Shown: positions 36,027 to 46,610, counted from the stretch's first letter. The stretch is DNA of 64,000 bases from CAYHPR01 sp964358895 (GCA_964358895.1 CAYHPR010000002.1:35737-99736), one strand, 5' to 3'. Notes: generated by a model not told the origin, from the sequence alone. Program-made: numbers and translations.

Positions 36027-36486
36027 ACGTCGATGTTTGTCGACGAGTATATTTATTTCTGTATGTTTTGACGAGCTCAAACGCTGTTGCTAACTTATCA
36101 GTTAGCGGTCGAGCACATATGTCCCTTGCTGAACCTTGAAGTGTATATCGAATCCAAACTTACGTCTTGGATTCTCATGGTAATAGTGTACGCTGCAGTG
36201 GAAACATGCAATTCATTGCACGAGAAAAAGACCCGTACTCCTCTTGGCCGTTCTACAGCTTATTTAAACATGCCTCTCAAGATTTAAATACTTTTCGCAG
36301 ATTGAGTTTTGTGCACGTTAGAATTATTTAACTAAATCGAACGTCTATCTGAGACAGCATTATATCCTATCACTGTTGATCAATCAAATGTTTTTGAATA
36401 ATATAACTGTGTTCTCAAAATACTCTACAGTTAATTGGCAGAAAAATAGGAACAAATATTTAAATTGTAAACTCCTTCTAATAAGC
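36027..36486 (-). promoter_or_regulatory. rRNA operon leader and promoter
   Basis: 460 bp without a protein gene. On the minus strand GAAAAGTATTTAAATC (36281-36297) is a good BRE plus TATA element, with a second TTTAAATA about 20 bp downstream. Between it and the 16S 5' end are leader hairpins: GAATCCAA / TTGGATTC (36150-36175) and GCTAAC / GTTAGC (36084-36106). The part toward 36486 contains the divergent ferredoxin promoter. Confidence 0.6.
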
Positions 36487-36681
36487 ATGAAAACCTTTAG
36501 AATAAATTTCAACAGAGAAGCATGCATAGGCTGTGGTTCCTGCACTACTGTTTGCAGTAATTGGGTTATAGACGAAAATAAAGCTAAGCCAAAGAAAATT
36601 GAAATTTCAGAAAAAGAACTCGAAAATAACAAGGAAGCGGAAGAGCTGTGTCCCACTGGCGCTATCAAAATCGAGGAGTAA
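36487..36681 (+). CDS. Single-cluster 4Fe-4S ferredoxin
   Basis: 64 residues from the ATG at 36487; the longer frame to 36376 lacks support. Cluster ligands are CIGCGSC near residue 12 and the distant CPTGAI, the pattern of one-cluster archaeal ferredoxins, with an additional Cys in TTVCSN. It is an electron carrier. It sits 5 bp before a B12/radical SAM gene and may feed electrons to it. Confidence 0.85.
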   Translation: MKTFRINFNREACIGCGSCTTVCSNWVIDENKAKPKKIEISEKELENNKEAEELCPTGAIKIEE

Positions 36682-36686
36682 ATTAA

Positions 36687-38360
36687 ATGAAAACAATTCC
36701 TGAAACAAGCAGAAGTACTAAACGTTCAAAAAAATCTCTTAAAATATTGTTAGTTGTTCCGCGTTATAATCTTACAAATAAAATCGATTACAACTACACG
36801 TTTCCCTTGGGTCTTGGATATATCTCATCTACGGTGAAAAATGCCGGATATGATGTGTCTGTCTTAAACCTGAATCACAATAACGGAACAATCGCAGAAA
36901 TAATGAAAACGGAATTGGATAAACAGGACTACGATATCATAGGCACTGGACATACAGGTATGGGGTATTCTGTAATCAAAAAGACCACCGAATTTGCGAG
37001 GGAACACAAATCAAAACCAAAGGTTATCATCGGGGGAGCAGTCATAACTCCAGATCCAGAAACAATGTTTGGGGCACTTAAACCAGATTATGCAGTTGTA
37101 AGCGAAGGCGAGAAGACAGTTTTAGATCTATTAGAGTGTATCGAAAATAACGGAGATCCAAAGGACGTGAAGGGCATTGTTTACAGAAACGAATCTGGAA
37201 AAATTTCTATTACGCCTCCAAGAGAGCCCATAGAGGATATCGATGCCATCCCAGCCCCTGATTTTGAAGGTCTTGGTTTCAAAGAATTTTTAGACCATCA
37301 GTATACAAACAGGTATTATTACAACAACCAGTTTGATTATCCAAGAACGTATCCCATGCTCTGCAGTCGCTCCTGTCCTTTTCAGTGCACATTCTGTTAT
37401 CATGCAATAGGGACTAAATATCGGGAGCGAACAATGGCAAACATAACGGAGGAACTTGAACATGCAGTTACAGCGTATAAAATAAACATGGTAAACTTGT
37501 ATGATGATTTGTTCTCTTACAAGAAAGAAAGAGTGTATGAATTCTGCAATCTTATCGAAAATTTGCGTGAAAAAGTTGGATGGGAAATTAAGTGGACTTG
37601 CCAACTTGCAGTAATAACTGTTGATAAAGAGATGTTAAATAGGATGAAAGAATCTGGATGCGATATAATAAGTTACGGTTTTGAAAGCTACAGTCCGGAA
37701 GTACTCAAGAGTATGCGAAAACCGATAACTCCACAGCAGATCGACAGCGCATTTAAATCTACAGTTGAAGCGAAAATGAGTGTTCAGGCAAATTTTATTT
37801 TCGGAGATCCTGCTGAAACAAAAGAAACTGCAAAGCAAACACTAGATTACTGGAAAAATAACTGTGAGGGACAAGTGTCTTTATTATTTATTCAGCCCTA
37901 TCCGGGCAGTGCAATACACAAGTTGTGTCTAGAAAAAGGACTTATAAAAGACAAATTACATTATGTAGAAAACGACATGAATAGAACGGTCATATTCAAT
38001 ATGACAAATAACATGACCGACAAAGAATTAATCGAGCTAAATGAGGAAATGCAAAAACTAAGGATGCAATATGGAAAATTCGTAATCCCGAAACATGTTA
38101 AGCGTATCGATGGTCAAACAGACGAAGCAAGATATGAGGTAAACGTACAATGTCCGTTCTGCAAGGACGATCTTGTCTTTAAGAATTTTTATCTTCAGAA
38201 CGAATTGATGTATCTTTCATATATAATCTGCAGGAACTGCAATATGCGCTTCAATGTATTGAGTCCTCTAATGAAGCTATCAAAAGATATCTATTTTCTA
38301 CCGCTTATAGAAAAATACTATAGACAAGTAACAAAAATCCTTTGGAAGAATATAGAATGA
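36687..38360 (+). CDS. B12-binding radical SAM protein with C-terminal zinc ribbon
   Basis: 557 residues. The N-terminal cobalamin-binding domain (about 20-165) begins KILLVVPRYNLTNK and includes IIGTGHTGMGYS. The radical SAM domain has the cluster motif CPFQCTFC and a later KESGCDIISYGFES. The C-terminus (about 485-530) carries two pairs of cysteines (CPFC ... CRNC), a likely zinc ribbon not usual in this family. The substrate is unknown; many relatives methylate unreactive carbons in lipids or sugars. It is coupled with the ferredoxin gene upstream. Confidence 0.85.
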   Translation: MKTIPETSRSTKRSKKSLKILLVVPRYNLTNKIDYNYTFPLGLGYISSTVKNAGYDVSVLNLNHNNGTIAEIMKTELDKQDYDIIGTGHTGMGYSVIKKTTEFAREHKSKPKVIIGGAVITPDPETMFGALKPDYAVVSEGEKTVLDLLECIENNGDPKDVKGIVYRNESGKISITPPREPIEDIDAIPAPDFEGLGFKEFLDHQYTNRYYYNNQFDYPRTYPMLCSRSCPFQCTFCYHAIGTKYRERTMANITEELEHAVTAYKINMVNLYDDLFSYKKERVYEFCNLIENLREKVGWEIKWTCQLAVITVDKEMLNRMKESGCDIISYGFESYSPEVLKSMRKPITPQQIDSAFKSTVEAKMSVQANFIFGDPAETKETAKQTLDYWKNNCEGQVSLLFIQPYPGSAIHKLCLEKGLIKDKLHYVENDMNRTVIFNMTNNMTDKELIELNEEMQKLRMQYGKFVIPKHVKRIDGQTDEARYEVNVQCPFCKDDLVFKNFYLQNELMYLSYIICRNCNMRFNVLSPLMKLSKDIYFLPLIEKYYRQVTKILWKNIE

Positions 38361-38392
38361 AGTGCGTTTATAGACGACTTAAACTAGATGAT

Positions 38393-39166
38393 TCAATCGA
38401 TTTTTTTGCAAATAATACTAATGCTCTGAGCAAAAGGAAATTCTATATGTTTTTCTATATCAACCATAAAAGAAAACGCATTCAATAGGGGCATCACAAC
38501 CCTAGCGGGTCCGCCTCCGAAAGGTAAAATATCAGAATTCCTTATCGAGAGAACTTTGTATCCTGTTTCTTTCAGCAATCTCAAAATAGTTCCTCTGCTG
38601 AATCTTTTTTTATGAGCAAATCCATTGAAAAAAAGTTGTGCTACAACTTCCTTATACGAATATTTATTAGGCAAATTGAAAATAAGTAGAACGCCGTCCT
38701 TTTTTAAAACACGTCTTATTTCTTTGAGAAAGAGAGTCTCTATATCATAATCCTTGCGATCTTCAGCTACGTGTTCCAGTACTCCAAACATTGTTATTGC
38801 ATCGAACATTCCATTCTTAAACGGTATTTTTGAGCCACCATATTTCTGAAACTTGATGTTAAACCCATATTGATTGCAAGTTTTCCATACTTTTGAATCT
38901 TGAATATCAATCCCGTATAATCCTGCACCAGGAAGTTGCGACCTTATCAGAACAAGCGAATATCCTGTACCACATCCTATGTCAAGCAAGCTCTTCGGTG
39001 CGAAACCTTTAATTTTTTCTATGTATGCTGAACGCACTTTTAGGTTGCTTTTACTTTTAATAACATTACTTCGCCAATCTCCTTCTACTTCTTCGTATTT
39101 CTTAAGAAATTTTACTACTTTAGGATCAGAAAACATCGGATGTACGTTCATAAATTCCTTTGTCAT
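38393..39166 (-). CDS. Class I SAM-dependent methyltransferase
   Basis: 257 residues. The SAM-binding motif LLDIGCGTGYSLVLIR, the acidic strand end YGIDIQDS and FDAITMFGVLEHV followed by EIRRVLKKDGVLLIFN define a class I methyltransferase of the UbiE/small-molecule group. The target is unknown; the neighbouring glycosyltransferases suggest a sugar or lipid. It is divergent from the next gene by 43 bp. Confidence 0.85.
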   Translation of the reverse strand: MTKEFMNVHPMFSDPKVVKFLKKYEEVEGDWRSNVIKSKSNLKVRSAYIEKIKGFAPKSLLDIGCGTGYSLVLIRSQLPGAGLYGIDIQDSKVWKTCNQYGFNIKFQKYGGSKIPFKNGMFDAITMFGVLEHVAEDRKDYDIETLFLKEIRRVLKKDGVLLIFNLPNKYSYKEVVAQLFFNGFAHKKRFSRGTILRLLKETGYKVLSIRNSDILPFGGGPARVVMPLLNAFSFMVDIEKHIEFPFAQSISIICKKID

Positions 39167-39209
39167 ACTTATAATTTAAAGCTTATGCGCCGAAACGATA
39201 AATGAGAAT

Positions 39210-40394
39210 ATGAAAGTTGCATTCTTGGTTCAGCGCGGTTTCGATCTTCGCGGTGCCTCCTTCGGAGGCTCGCCGAGTGTTTTATACATATTCAGGAGGC
39301 TTGTAGAACGCGGGCATACGCCTATTCTTATTGTACCTTCGGACAGAGAAGGCGAAGAAATTTTTGAGGGAGGTAAAATTTTTTACGTGAAAGATACCGT
39401 CAATCCAAAAGATATCTATGCGGGTTTGTTGAAAGTTGTCGGAAAAGCTATAGGAAATTTTGCATCCGTTTTCAGGTTTAAAAAAATAGTTGACCGAGAG
39501 AAACCGGAACTTATTATCTATCAGCCAAGTCTTTTGGCCGCATTATCTCTTTTGATTAAATACTCTTTTTCGAAGACAAAATTTGTATTTAGACATGAAG
39601 ATTCGATTGCAAATCTTGCCAGAATCAGGGGGGCAAAAGGTATGCAACTTTTGCTGCCAAAATTTCTTGAATGGTTTTATTGTTTTTTTTCAGATCATAT
39701 TCTGACTTCTCAACGTGAATTGACTGCGATATTAATTGAACAGTATGGAAAATTCGGCATTCCCAAATCTAAGATCACAGCCGTTCCATATTCTGTAGAT
39801 TTTTCTATTTTTATGAAAAAAAGAAACAAAACCTTAAAGCAGAAAAAAATCAGATACAAGTTTTTGTACACTGGAGGGATTGGATATCGACAAGATATTC
39901 CCGAGTTTCTTTCTCTAGTTCTTCCCGTACTTAAGAAAAGAAAAGACCTAGAATTTCTTTTCGTTGGTAAGGAACAAAATAATAGTCTATCGACATTTAT
40001 CAAAAGAAACGGACTTTATAATACTATTAAAATTCTTCCATCAATTGAATATGGAAAGATTCCCGAATTGATTAGATCTGTAGATTTCGGATTAACTATT
40101 CTTAAAAATGATCAGGGGCTTAATTATTCTGTTCCTTCAAAGACAATTGAATATATCGCATCAGGTAAACCGGTTTTAGCATACGGGCCACCTGGTGGAA
40201 AACTTGACCAGTTAATCTCTGGTTTTCGGGCCGGAATCTTTTTGAGAAAAGATTTAGATATCTTTAACCAAATGGAGCAGTTAATTAGAAATAGACAAAG
40301 ATTTACTATGAATACAAAAAAAGCAGTTAACAGTGAAGTATTTGGTACTGCAGATACGTTTATAGATGTCTGCGAAAAATTATTGAAGCTTTAA
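39210..40394 (+). CDS. Glycosyltransferase, GT-B fold (family 4-like)
   Basis: 394 residues. The N-terminal Rossmann half starts KVAFLVQRGFDLRGASFGG. The linker and C-terminal half contain TAVPYSVDFSIF, FLYTGGIGYRQDIP, FLFVGKEQ and the donor-site region YIASGKPVLAYGPPGGK. This is the GT4 layout, although the common E-x7-E is weak. It is 13 bp before a GT9 gene, so both likely work in one glycan pathway. Confidence 0.8.
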   Translation: MKVAFLVQRGFDLRGASFGGSPSVLYIFRRLVERGHTPILIVPSDREGEEIFEGGKIFYVKDTVNPKDIYAGLLKVVGKAIGNFASVFRFKKIVDREKPELIIYQPSLLAALSLLIKYSFSKTKFVFRHEDSIANLARIRGAKGMQLLLPKFLEWFYCFFSDHILTSQRELTAILIEQYGKFGIPKSKITAVPYSVDFSIFMKKRNKTLKQKKIRYKFLYTGGIGYRQDIPEFLSLVLPVLKKRKDLEFLFVGKEQNNSLSTFIKRNGLYNTIKILPSIEYGKIPELIRSVDFGLTILKNDQGLNYSVPSKTIEYIASGKPVLAYGPPGGKLDQLISGFRAGIFLRKDLDIFNQMEQLIRNRQRFTMNTKKAVNSEVFGTADTFIDVCEKLLKL

Positions 40395-40407
40395 TGTATA
40401 ATGTTGG

Positions 40408-41559
40408 ATGGATAAAATGGCATTTGTTAAACTATTGGATAAATATATCGGGATCCCTATCTGCTATCTCCTTTGGCCATTAACAAAAATTATGGCAAGA
40501 AATAAAGGGAAAAATATTCTTATAGTTAAGATGTGGGGAATGGGGGACGCAGTAATTATTTTACCAGTTGTAAATTTCCTTAAAAAAAGAATGCCAGATA
40601 GAAAAATAATCGCACTTGCAACGAGAGAGACTGCAGACGTTTTTAAGCACGAAGCCATAGACGAAGTAGTTATTTTCAATGATAAAGTTGGACCGTCCCT
40701 TCCATTAGATTCTTTGAAAACTATACATGAATTATCTAAGAAGAATATAGGAACAATTCTTGATTTTGAACAGTTTACAAGAATATCTGCAATTTTTTCT
40801 TTCCTTTCCGGAGCTGCAATGAGAGTTGGTTATAAGGGCCTTGGTAAAGATAGGCTGTATACCCATCGCGTTCCCTTCAATTCAGATGTTCATGCATCTG
40901 AATCATTTTCAGACATAACTGGCATACTTGGAGTCAAGGAAAAGATAACTGAGCTTGAACGTTTGACAATATCGAGGGAAGATCGGGCAATAGCCGCGAA
41001 ATTTATTAGAGAAAATAATCTTGGAAAAAAGAAAGTAATAGGAATACATCCCGGTTCAGGTCCTACTGCAATTTCAAGAAGGTGGGATCCAGACAAATTC
41101 TCTAGGTTAGCCGACATGTTGGCAAAACTCGGATATTCTATTGTTATCTCCGGGACGAAATCCGAATCAGAAGTTATAGGAGCTGTATCAAACCATATGA
41201 AAGAAAGGAAAGTTTTAGCAACTTCACTTACAATCAAACAATTTTGTGCTTTAATTGAAAATTTCGAATTATTTGTAAGCAATGATACTGGGCCAATGCA
41301 TCTTGCAGCAGCAATGGGTACGCCAACATTAGGTCTTATGGGGGTTAATACTCCTACCCGATACGCCCCTCTTGGTAAAAAAAATAGATATATTTACAAA
41401 AATTTTCCATGCAGTCCATGTGTTAATGTTCACAGAGGTATAGTCCCAATGGTATGTCCGTTATACGAGAATGCAAAGTGTATGGAAGCGATATCCGTAA
41501 TCAACGCATTCACAGTAGCAAAAGAAATGCTTCAAAATAAACCAAATTCTTCAAATTAA
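40408..41559 (+). CDS. Glycosyltransferase family 9 (heptosyltransferase-like)
   Basis: 383 residues. The N-terminus KNILIVKMWGMGDAVIILP is the GT9 acceptor-side glycine loop. The C-terminal half has VIGIHPGSGPTAISRRWDPDKF and LFVSNDTGPMHLAAAMGTPTLGLMG, both diagnostic. The family is best known for LPS heptosyltransferases; in archaea it likely builds surface or N-linked glycans. A cysteine-rich end (CSPC ... CPLYENAKC) fits related members. Confidence 0.88.
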   Translation: MDKMAFVKLLDKYIGIPICYLLWPLTKIMARNKGKNILIVKMWGMGDAVIILPVVNFLKKRMPDRKIIALATRETADVFKHEAIDEVVIFNDKVGPSLPLDSLKTIHELSKKNIGTILDFEQFTRISAIFSFLSGAAMRVGYKGLGKDRLYTHRVPFNSDVHASESFSDITGILGVKEKITELERLTISREDRAIAAKFIRENNLGKKKVIGIHPGSGPTAISRRWDPDKFSRLADMLAKLGYSIVISGTKSESEVIGAVSNHMKERKVLATSLTIKQFCALIENFELFVSNDTGPMHLAAAMGTPTLGLMGVNTPTRYAPLGKKNRYIYKNFPCSPCVNVHRGIVPMVCPLYENAKCMEAISVINAFTVAKEMLQNKPNSSN

Positions 41560-41595
41560 TTCTTCAAATTATTAATTTTATCAATGCCTAAGTGG

Positions 41596-44241
41596 TCAGT
41601 CTTTAATTTTGTATATTCTTACTGGAATATCGGGTTTGTTAGAATAGACATTAGGATAAACCTGTACAAATCCAGGAATGTTGCCTTCAAAGAACCCTTT
41701 GTAAAATACGGATTCGTAATAACTTCCTTTTTTGTCAGTCGCATCTGCTCCATAAATAGCCATGAAAATCGCAAATCCCTCTTGTTCTCCTTGCTGAAGC
41801 AGGTTAGTTATTCCAGCAACAGATCCGTTTTCATATAGTAATGGCAGTTGTCCAGTATAACAGTAATTATTGAAGCCAGTCAACTGCCCTAATGAGCTAT
41901 ATATCTTTACCGCAGTAACATTCCCTCTCTTTAACTTACATAAATCGTTCGATGTTGGATTCTTAGGTGCAAATACCTGTTCAGCATAGCTTAATGCATC
42001 GCATTCCGAATTTCCTGGTCCTTTTTCTATAGTTGTTTTATTGTTGTAAAAACATGAATGATATACTAGGGCGCCCCATTTTCCAATCAAATCTTGGTCA
42101 AGAAGCAAGTATTTTGCACGGTGTTCTTTCATATATTTTACAAGTGATTCTGGTGTGTCGTGCACAAGTTTATCTGCAACTTCCTGGTGCATTATGGTAT
42201 ATTCGTGTGTATTTCCAGTAACTGATTTCTTTTGTCCAAAGGAGTTTGTCCAATGTCCATAATCCCACCACGAGAAGATGCGTTCTTCTTCACCAACGTT
42301 CTCTTTTATCCATGTCATTGCATCAATCCAGAAATCCGGCATCCTGCTACAGTAAATTCTCAACGCAAGGGATTGTGCCCTACCTACAAATTCTTTGATA
42401 AATTGTGGTGAGTTTGTCGAGAACGTACTCTGCAAATCCTCATTTATTTTATTACAAACGTTTTGGTTGAACGTTGGGTTATTTTCAACACTTTCTTTTG
42501 CTGCAAAAGTTGTTGAGTAAAGTGTTATGCCATAATACGGCGCGGCTTGGGCAACAAATAACAACAATCCCACAGCAAGGCCAACAGATCCAATTTTATA
42601 TTTTTTGATTTTGTAAAATTCCGCAATCAGTACGCAGAAGATTATTGGCACCATAAGTGCCGTAAAAACTACGAATTTTGCTTTGAAAAATCCAGCCAAT
42701 GAGACCGGGAAAAGTCCAATTAGAAACAGTATTAGTTGTTCAAGTTCAACTTTTTCACTTTCAGATAACGGCAGAGTTTTCATTTTTGATGCAAATCGAT
42801 ACAGTGCAAACAGAATTGCAAACAGCGTTACGATGATGATTACAGGAGTCATACTAAGTGTTCCGAAGTTTGTTCCAAGAACGCCTAAAGGATAAGAGAA
42901 ATCTATCGATGCCCTAGTTTGTTCAGCGATCGTCTGAAGGGTCGGATCCGTGTAAGTTGTAACATAAAGCACCGTTCCCATCACTCTGTCAATAAGGCTT
43001 CTAAGCGGCGTAATCAAGATTAGAATAAGTCCAAGGACCAGAAATACAGAGAGATAAAGCAACCTATCCTCTGTGTTTTTCATTGCATTTTTCATGTAAT
43101 ATAACGTCGTTGCCAGTATCAAAGACAAGATTGGCGCAAATGGCAGTATGTGCGTTTGATCTAAGTCGCGTATTTCGTCAACGGGTAAATAAAGCCATAT
43201 CATTATTACTGCCAGTAGAACTCCCGGAACGATCATTGTAGCATTCATCTTCAAGAAATCCGGCGTTATATCGTTGAGAAAGAAATATGCCAATGTCAGT
43301 ACTGCCAAGAAAATAGTAAGAGTCAATGCCGGTATGATTCCAGATGCCGAACCTACGAGAGACAGGGCAAGTGCGAAAGTTGTAAGCAGAGCAAGTCGTT
43401 TTGATCGGTATAATGTAGCGAGTGCGAACGTTGAGAAAAAGAAGATTATAGAAAAAAAGCCAAAAGGTGTTAGTTCAAAATTTCCAGTTAAAACTTTGTC
43501 AACAAGGGACGGGGTAAATGCCATAAATCCAGCTGCTATTAACCCAATTTTGTTATTGTAAACGCGTGATAACCAAAGATAAGCAAAAAATGTGAATACT
43601 GCCGCAATTATTGGTGGGTAAAGTGACGACACCAATGTCATTTTTTCAAAATTAAAAATTTCCAAACCATTAAACATGGAATATAAGAAATACCACCCTG
43701 CTTCCATTGTTTGAACAAGGCCAAATACTCTGTGTGTTGATGGGTTTGGATACCAGACTAAATCGTCATGCAGAGGCACAGTTCCCTTCTCTATCAAGAA
43801 TTGTGTAGCTTGATTATACCAATACGGGTCAAAATCATAAAAGTAAGGCGTAAGTGACTGCATTCTTATCCAAAATGCTAGGAAAGTTATTATCAGTATA
43901 GCGCCCATCAGTTTGAAATTCGCACCTTTTAGTCCGATACTTGTTGGGAGCACCGTAAGTTTATCCCGATATATGACAAATAGCGAAATTGCAACAACGA
44001 CTAAGACATTGATCAACATCATTGAAGATGTAAAGCTTATTCCAAGATTAAATTCAAGGAAACCTAAAACTGCAGGAACAAACATCCCCAAAGGTAACCC
44101 TATGAAAAAAAGTTCCAAAGAATTAAACTTCTGCATTTTTCTTAGTAATGCTATTGCGAGCAAATATCCCGGAACAGATACGGCAATAAATATTGGCAAT
44201 GACTGAACTAAGAATTCCAAAATTGTTGTCATGTTATACAC
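41596..44241 (-). CDS. aglB: Oligosaccharyltransferase STT3/AglB
   Basis: 881 residues, transfers a lipid-linked glycan to Asn of exported proteins. About 12 membrane helices fill the first 590 residues. The catalytic first loop shows FYDFDPYWYNQATQ (D-x-D metal site). The external C-terminal domain begins after residue 590 and contains the signature WWDYGHW. It sits in a cluster with two glycosyltransferases and a flippase, consistent with N-glycosylation of the pilins and the large surface protein seen in the window. Confidence 0.93.
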   Translation of the reverse strand: MYNMTTILEFLVQSLPIFIAVSVPGYLLAIALLRKMQKFNSLELFFIGLPLGMFVPAVLGFLEFNLGISFTSSMMLINVLVVVAISLFVIYRDKLTVLPTSIGLKGANFKLMGAILIITFLAFWIRMQSLTPYFYDFDPYWYNQATQFLIEKGTVPLHDDLVWYPNPSTHRVFGLVQTMEAGWYFLYSMFNGLEIFNFEKMTLVSSLYPPIIAAVFTFFAYLWLSRVYNNKIGLIAAGFMAFTPSLVDKVLTGNFELTPFGFFSIIFFFSTFALATLYRSKRLALLTTFALALSLVGSASGIIPALTLTIFLAVLTLAYFFLNDITPDFLKMNATMIVPGVLLAVIMIWLYLPVDEIRDLDQTHILPFAPILSLILATTLYYMKNAMKNTEDRLLYLSVFLVLGLILILITPLRSLIDRVMGTVLYVTTYTDPTLQTIAEQTRASIDFSYPLGVLGTNFGTLSMTPVIIIVTLFAILFALYRFASKMKTLPLSESEKVELEQLILFLIGLFPVSLAGFFKAKFVVFTALMVPIIFCVLIAEFYKIKKYKIGSVGLAVGLLLFVAQAAPYYGITLYSTTFAAKESVENNPTFNQNVCNKINEDLQSTFSTNSPQFIKEFVGRAQSLALRIYCSRMPDFWIDAMTWIKENVGEEERIFSWWDYGHWTNSFGQKKSVTGNTHEYTIMHQEVADKLVHDTPESLVKYMKEHRAKYLLLDQDLIGKWGALVYHSCFYNNKTTIEKGPGNSECDALSYAEQVFAPKNPTSNDLCKLKRGNVTAVKIYSSLGQLTGFNNYCYTGQLPLLYENGSVAGITNLLQQGEQEGFAIFMAIYGADATDKKGSYYESVFYKGFFEGNIPGFVQVYPNVYSNKPDIPVRIYKIKD

Positions 44242-44405
44242 TGTATTGTCTAATCCATTTATCTAATCTATTTTAACTTTTTAGCAAATATCAATTGTAT
44301 ACATTAGATCCTTGCTAACAATTAGTATAATTACTTAATTACTACTTATTATTTATACTAATAACATTAGTATTTTAATTTAATAAGCTTTTGAGATAGA
44401 TTGGA
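44242..44405. promoter_or_regulatory. Divergent AT-rich promoter region between aglB and flippase
   Basis: 164 bp, very AT-rich, with repeated TTAGTAT / ATACTAA matches around 44320-44375 that could be shared control or TATA elements. No gene seen. Confidence 0.35.
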
Positions 44406-45920
44406 ATGGAAGACGAATCAGTTACTGAATATTCAACTCAGTTTGAGCAAAAACGAATAATAGTGAAGGGCGCCTTTTGGACGTATTTTGGCCATTTTAT
44501 TCTCGTTACATCCTCGCTTTTTACAAATATTCTTCTTGCCAGGCTACTCGATAAGGATAATTGGGGAGTATTCTCATTAGTTCTTTCACTCGTGTCCTTC
44601 TTTTCTGCATTTTCAGATGTCGGATTTAATTATACAATCCAGCATAAGCTTGCTTCCAGCATCGATAAGCGTGCGAGTGCAGTAAAACGGATTGTTGGAG
44701 TATTATTACGATATAAATTATTCCTCTTAGTGCTGGCAACTGTCATACTTTTGTTTTTGGCAGGTACAGATGTTTTAACGAATCTCTTCAAAGTTGAAAA
44801 CGGGACGATATATTTTGTCGTAGGTGCTGTATTTTTCTTGTTTTTCAATATTATGGGCACATTCGATTCAGTTTTTCTCGGACTTAAGCAGTTCAGAGAC
44901 AGTTCTTTGACCCTGAGCGTATATCACGTTTTGCGATTATTTCTATCTTCGTTGTTAGTTTTTTTTGGATTTGGTATTTCGGGAGCTATCGTAGGATTTG
45001 TGATTGCTTTGGCAATAACTACAGCCATACAGATTTATTTTCTTAGATCTTTTTTGACACTTGCAGGGCGTGCAGACGAATCGTTGATGAATCAATTCAG
45101 TTATGGATTCAATATAGGTCTTGCTTCAATGGCAATGAATATTCTTCTGTACACGGATTCAGTAACTATCGGATTGCTAGTCAATGCGACTGCCGTAGGT
45201 TTCTACAGAATCGCCAGCGGCATAGCTACTGCAGCTGGGGGTGCGATAGGAGTTATAAACAAAGTACTTTTTCCGATTTTCAGTTCTGAGTCCGATAAGA
45301 AAAAGTCAACAGTTCAATTCAACCGATCCCTAAAGTACGCTGTAATATTTTCAATCCCTGCGTTTGTAGGACTTGCTGTTGTCAGCGATGTGTTGGTAGG
45401 TGTCTTTTTCGGAGTTCAATACGCAGAAAGTTCACTGCCCCTAATTATACTGAGCTATTCGGTTTTTGATACAGTGTTTACAGGAATCCTTGTAGCTTAT
45501 CTAGCTGCAAAGAAGCATACGGCAATTGTAGGACAAACTGCGGCAGCAATAACAATAATGAATGTTATCCTTAACGTTGTTTTAATCAATTACCTTGGAT
45601 TTATAGGGGCTGCGGTTGCAAGCGTGTTCGTAAGAATAGTAATGTTTCTAACACTTTATTTATGGGCAAAAGCAAAAATAGGATTGTCAATAGACTGGTC
45701 AATCTTCAAACAACCAATTGCTTCATCGGCAATAATGTTATTGGCCCTTATTTTGGTTAAAACATATGTTCCTATTAGCTATTCCTTGGAGCTTGTAAAC
45801 CTTGTCAAGTTTTCATTATACGTAGTAGTTGGCATTATTTCTTATTTCGGTCCAGCATACGTTTTCGGTTTCAATATATTTGGATTTGGAAAGAAAGCTT
45901 ATGAGTTGCTGTTCTCCTAG
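44406..45920 (+). CDS. Polysaccharide/lipid-linked glycan flippase (MOP superfamily)
   Basis: 504 residues with about 14 membrane helices and few charged loops, the layout of Wzx/MurJ-like exporters. The N-terminal FWTYFGHFILVTSSLFTN and LLDKDNWGVFSLVLS match polysaccharide-biosynthesis flippases (the AR..G(V/I)FSL pattern). It probably turns the lipid-linked glycan outward for AglB. It is divergent from aglB. Confidence 0.85.
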   Translation: MEDESVTEYSTQFEQKRIIVKGAFWTYFGHFILVTSSLFTNILLARLLDKDNWGVFSLVLSLVSFFSAFSDVGFNYTIQHKLASSIDKRASAVKRIVGVLLRYKLFLLVLATVILLFLAGTDVLTNLFKVENGTIYFVVGAVFFLFFNIMGTFDSVFLGLKQFRDSSLTLSVYHVLRLFLSSLLVFFGFGISGAIVGFVIALAITTAIQIYFLRSFLTLAGRADESLMNQFSYGFNIGLASMAMNILLYTDSVTIGLLVNATAVGFYRIASGIATAAGGAIGVINKVLFPIFSSESDKKKSTVQFNRSLKYAVIFSIPAFVGLAVVSDVLVGVFFGVQYAESSLPLIILSYSVFDTVFTGILVAYLAAKKHTAIVGQTAAAITIMNVILNVVLINYLGFIGAAVASVFVRIVMFLTLYLWAKAKIGLSIDWSIFKQPIASSAIMLLALILVKTYVPISYSLELVNLVKFSLYVVVGIISYFGPAYVFGFNIFGFGKKAYELLFS

Positions 45921-45941
45921 CTACTTCATTTTAATTGCAAG

Positions 45942-46544
45942 TTATACAATCAATCCACCAGAAAACATCATTGCTAAAGCAATTACGAACGCAACCGCCC
46001 ATATTCCTTTATCCCAATTGAAAACCTTCGCACCATCTAGAATGAAGATAGGTAATAAGTTAAAGACTGCAAGAAGTGCGTTGATATTCATTCCAAATAT
46101 TGCTATTTCTTTTACTATCTGAGTGAGGTTTATAGATAAAATACTTGAGCCTAAAAGTATACATACAAAAAAGAGCCACAATGCCATGTTTATTGCAGGA
46201 CCAGTTAATGAAATGATTCCATTTTCTTTCTTTGTCATATAATTTTTGAAGATGTAAACTGCGCCAGGAGCTGCAAAAATTATTCTTATGAAAAATGCGA
46301 GTATGAACATCAAAAATAGTCCTTCTTTCCAAACAATAAATCTTGCACGTGCACCGTGGCGTTCTGCCATCCATTTGTGTCCAAGTTCATGACTTATGAA
46401 TCCAATCCCAACTGTGAATAAAACTATAGCAAGTTTCGGAATAAGATTCTGTTCGAAAAAAACACCCGGTCCCCAGAACACAATGGCAAAAGCTAGTACA
46501 ATTGATGCCATTGCGATTATCATGTCTTCTGTTTCGCTACCCAT
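45942..46544 (-). CDS. Site-2-type M50 metalloprotease
   Basis: 200 residues, five or six membrane helices. The zinc motif HELGH is in FISHELGHKWMAERHG near residue 53, and the third ligand lies in NLLPIFILDGAKVF near residue 165, the usual N-x2-P-x4-LDG. It is a minimal intramembrane protease that may cut regulators or leftover signal peptides. Confidence 0.88.
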   Translation of the reverse strand: MGSETEDMIIAMASIVLAFAIVFWGPGVFFEQNLIPKLAIVLFTVGIGFISHELGHKWMAERHGARARFIVWKEGLFLMFILAFFIRIIFAAPGAVYIFKNYMTKKENGIISLTGPAINMALWLFFVCILLGSSILSINLTQIVKEIAIFGMNINALLAVFNLLPIFILDGAKVFNWDKGIWAVAFVIALAMMFSGGLIV

Positions 46545-46610
46545 AAACTTACCTACTAATCCATTGTGATTAACGCTGTTTCTCTCAAATCATGATGTCA
46601 GTTTATTTTT

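Noticed and set aside
28184..36287. Many plus- and minus-strand open frames of 60-118 residues inside the rRNA genes
   Set aside because: They overlap conserved rRNA sequence, have no ribosome sites and no family resemblance. Only the three LAGLIDADG frames are real.
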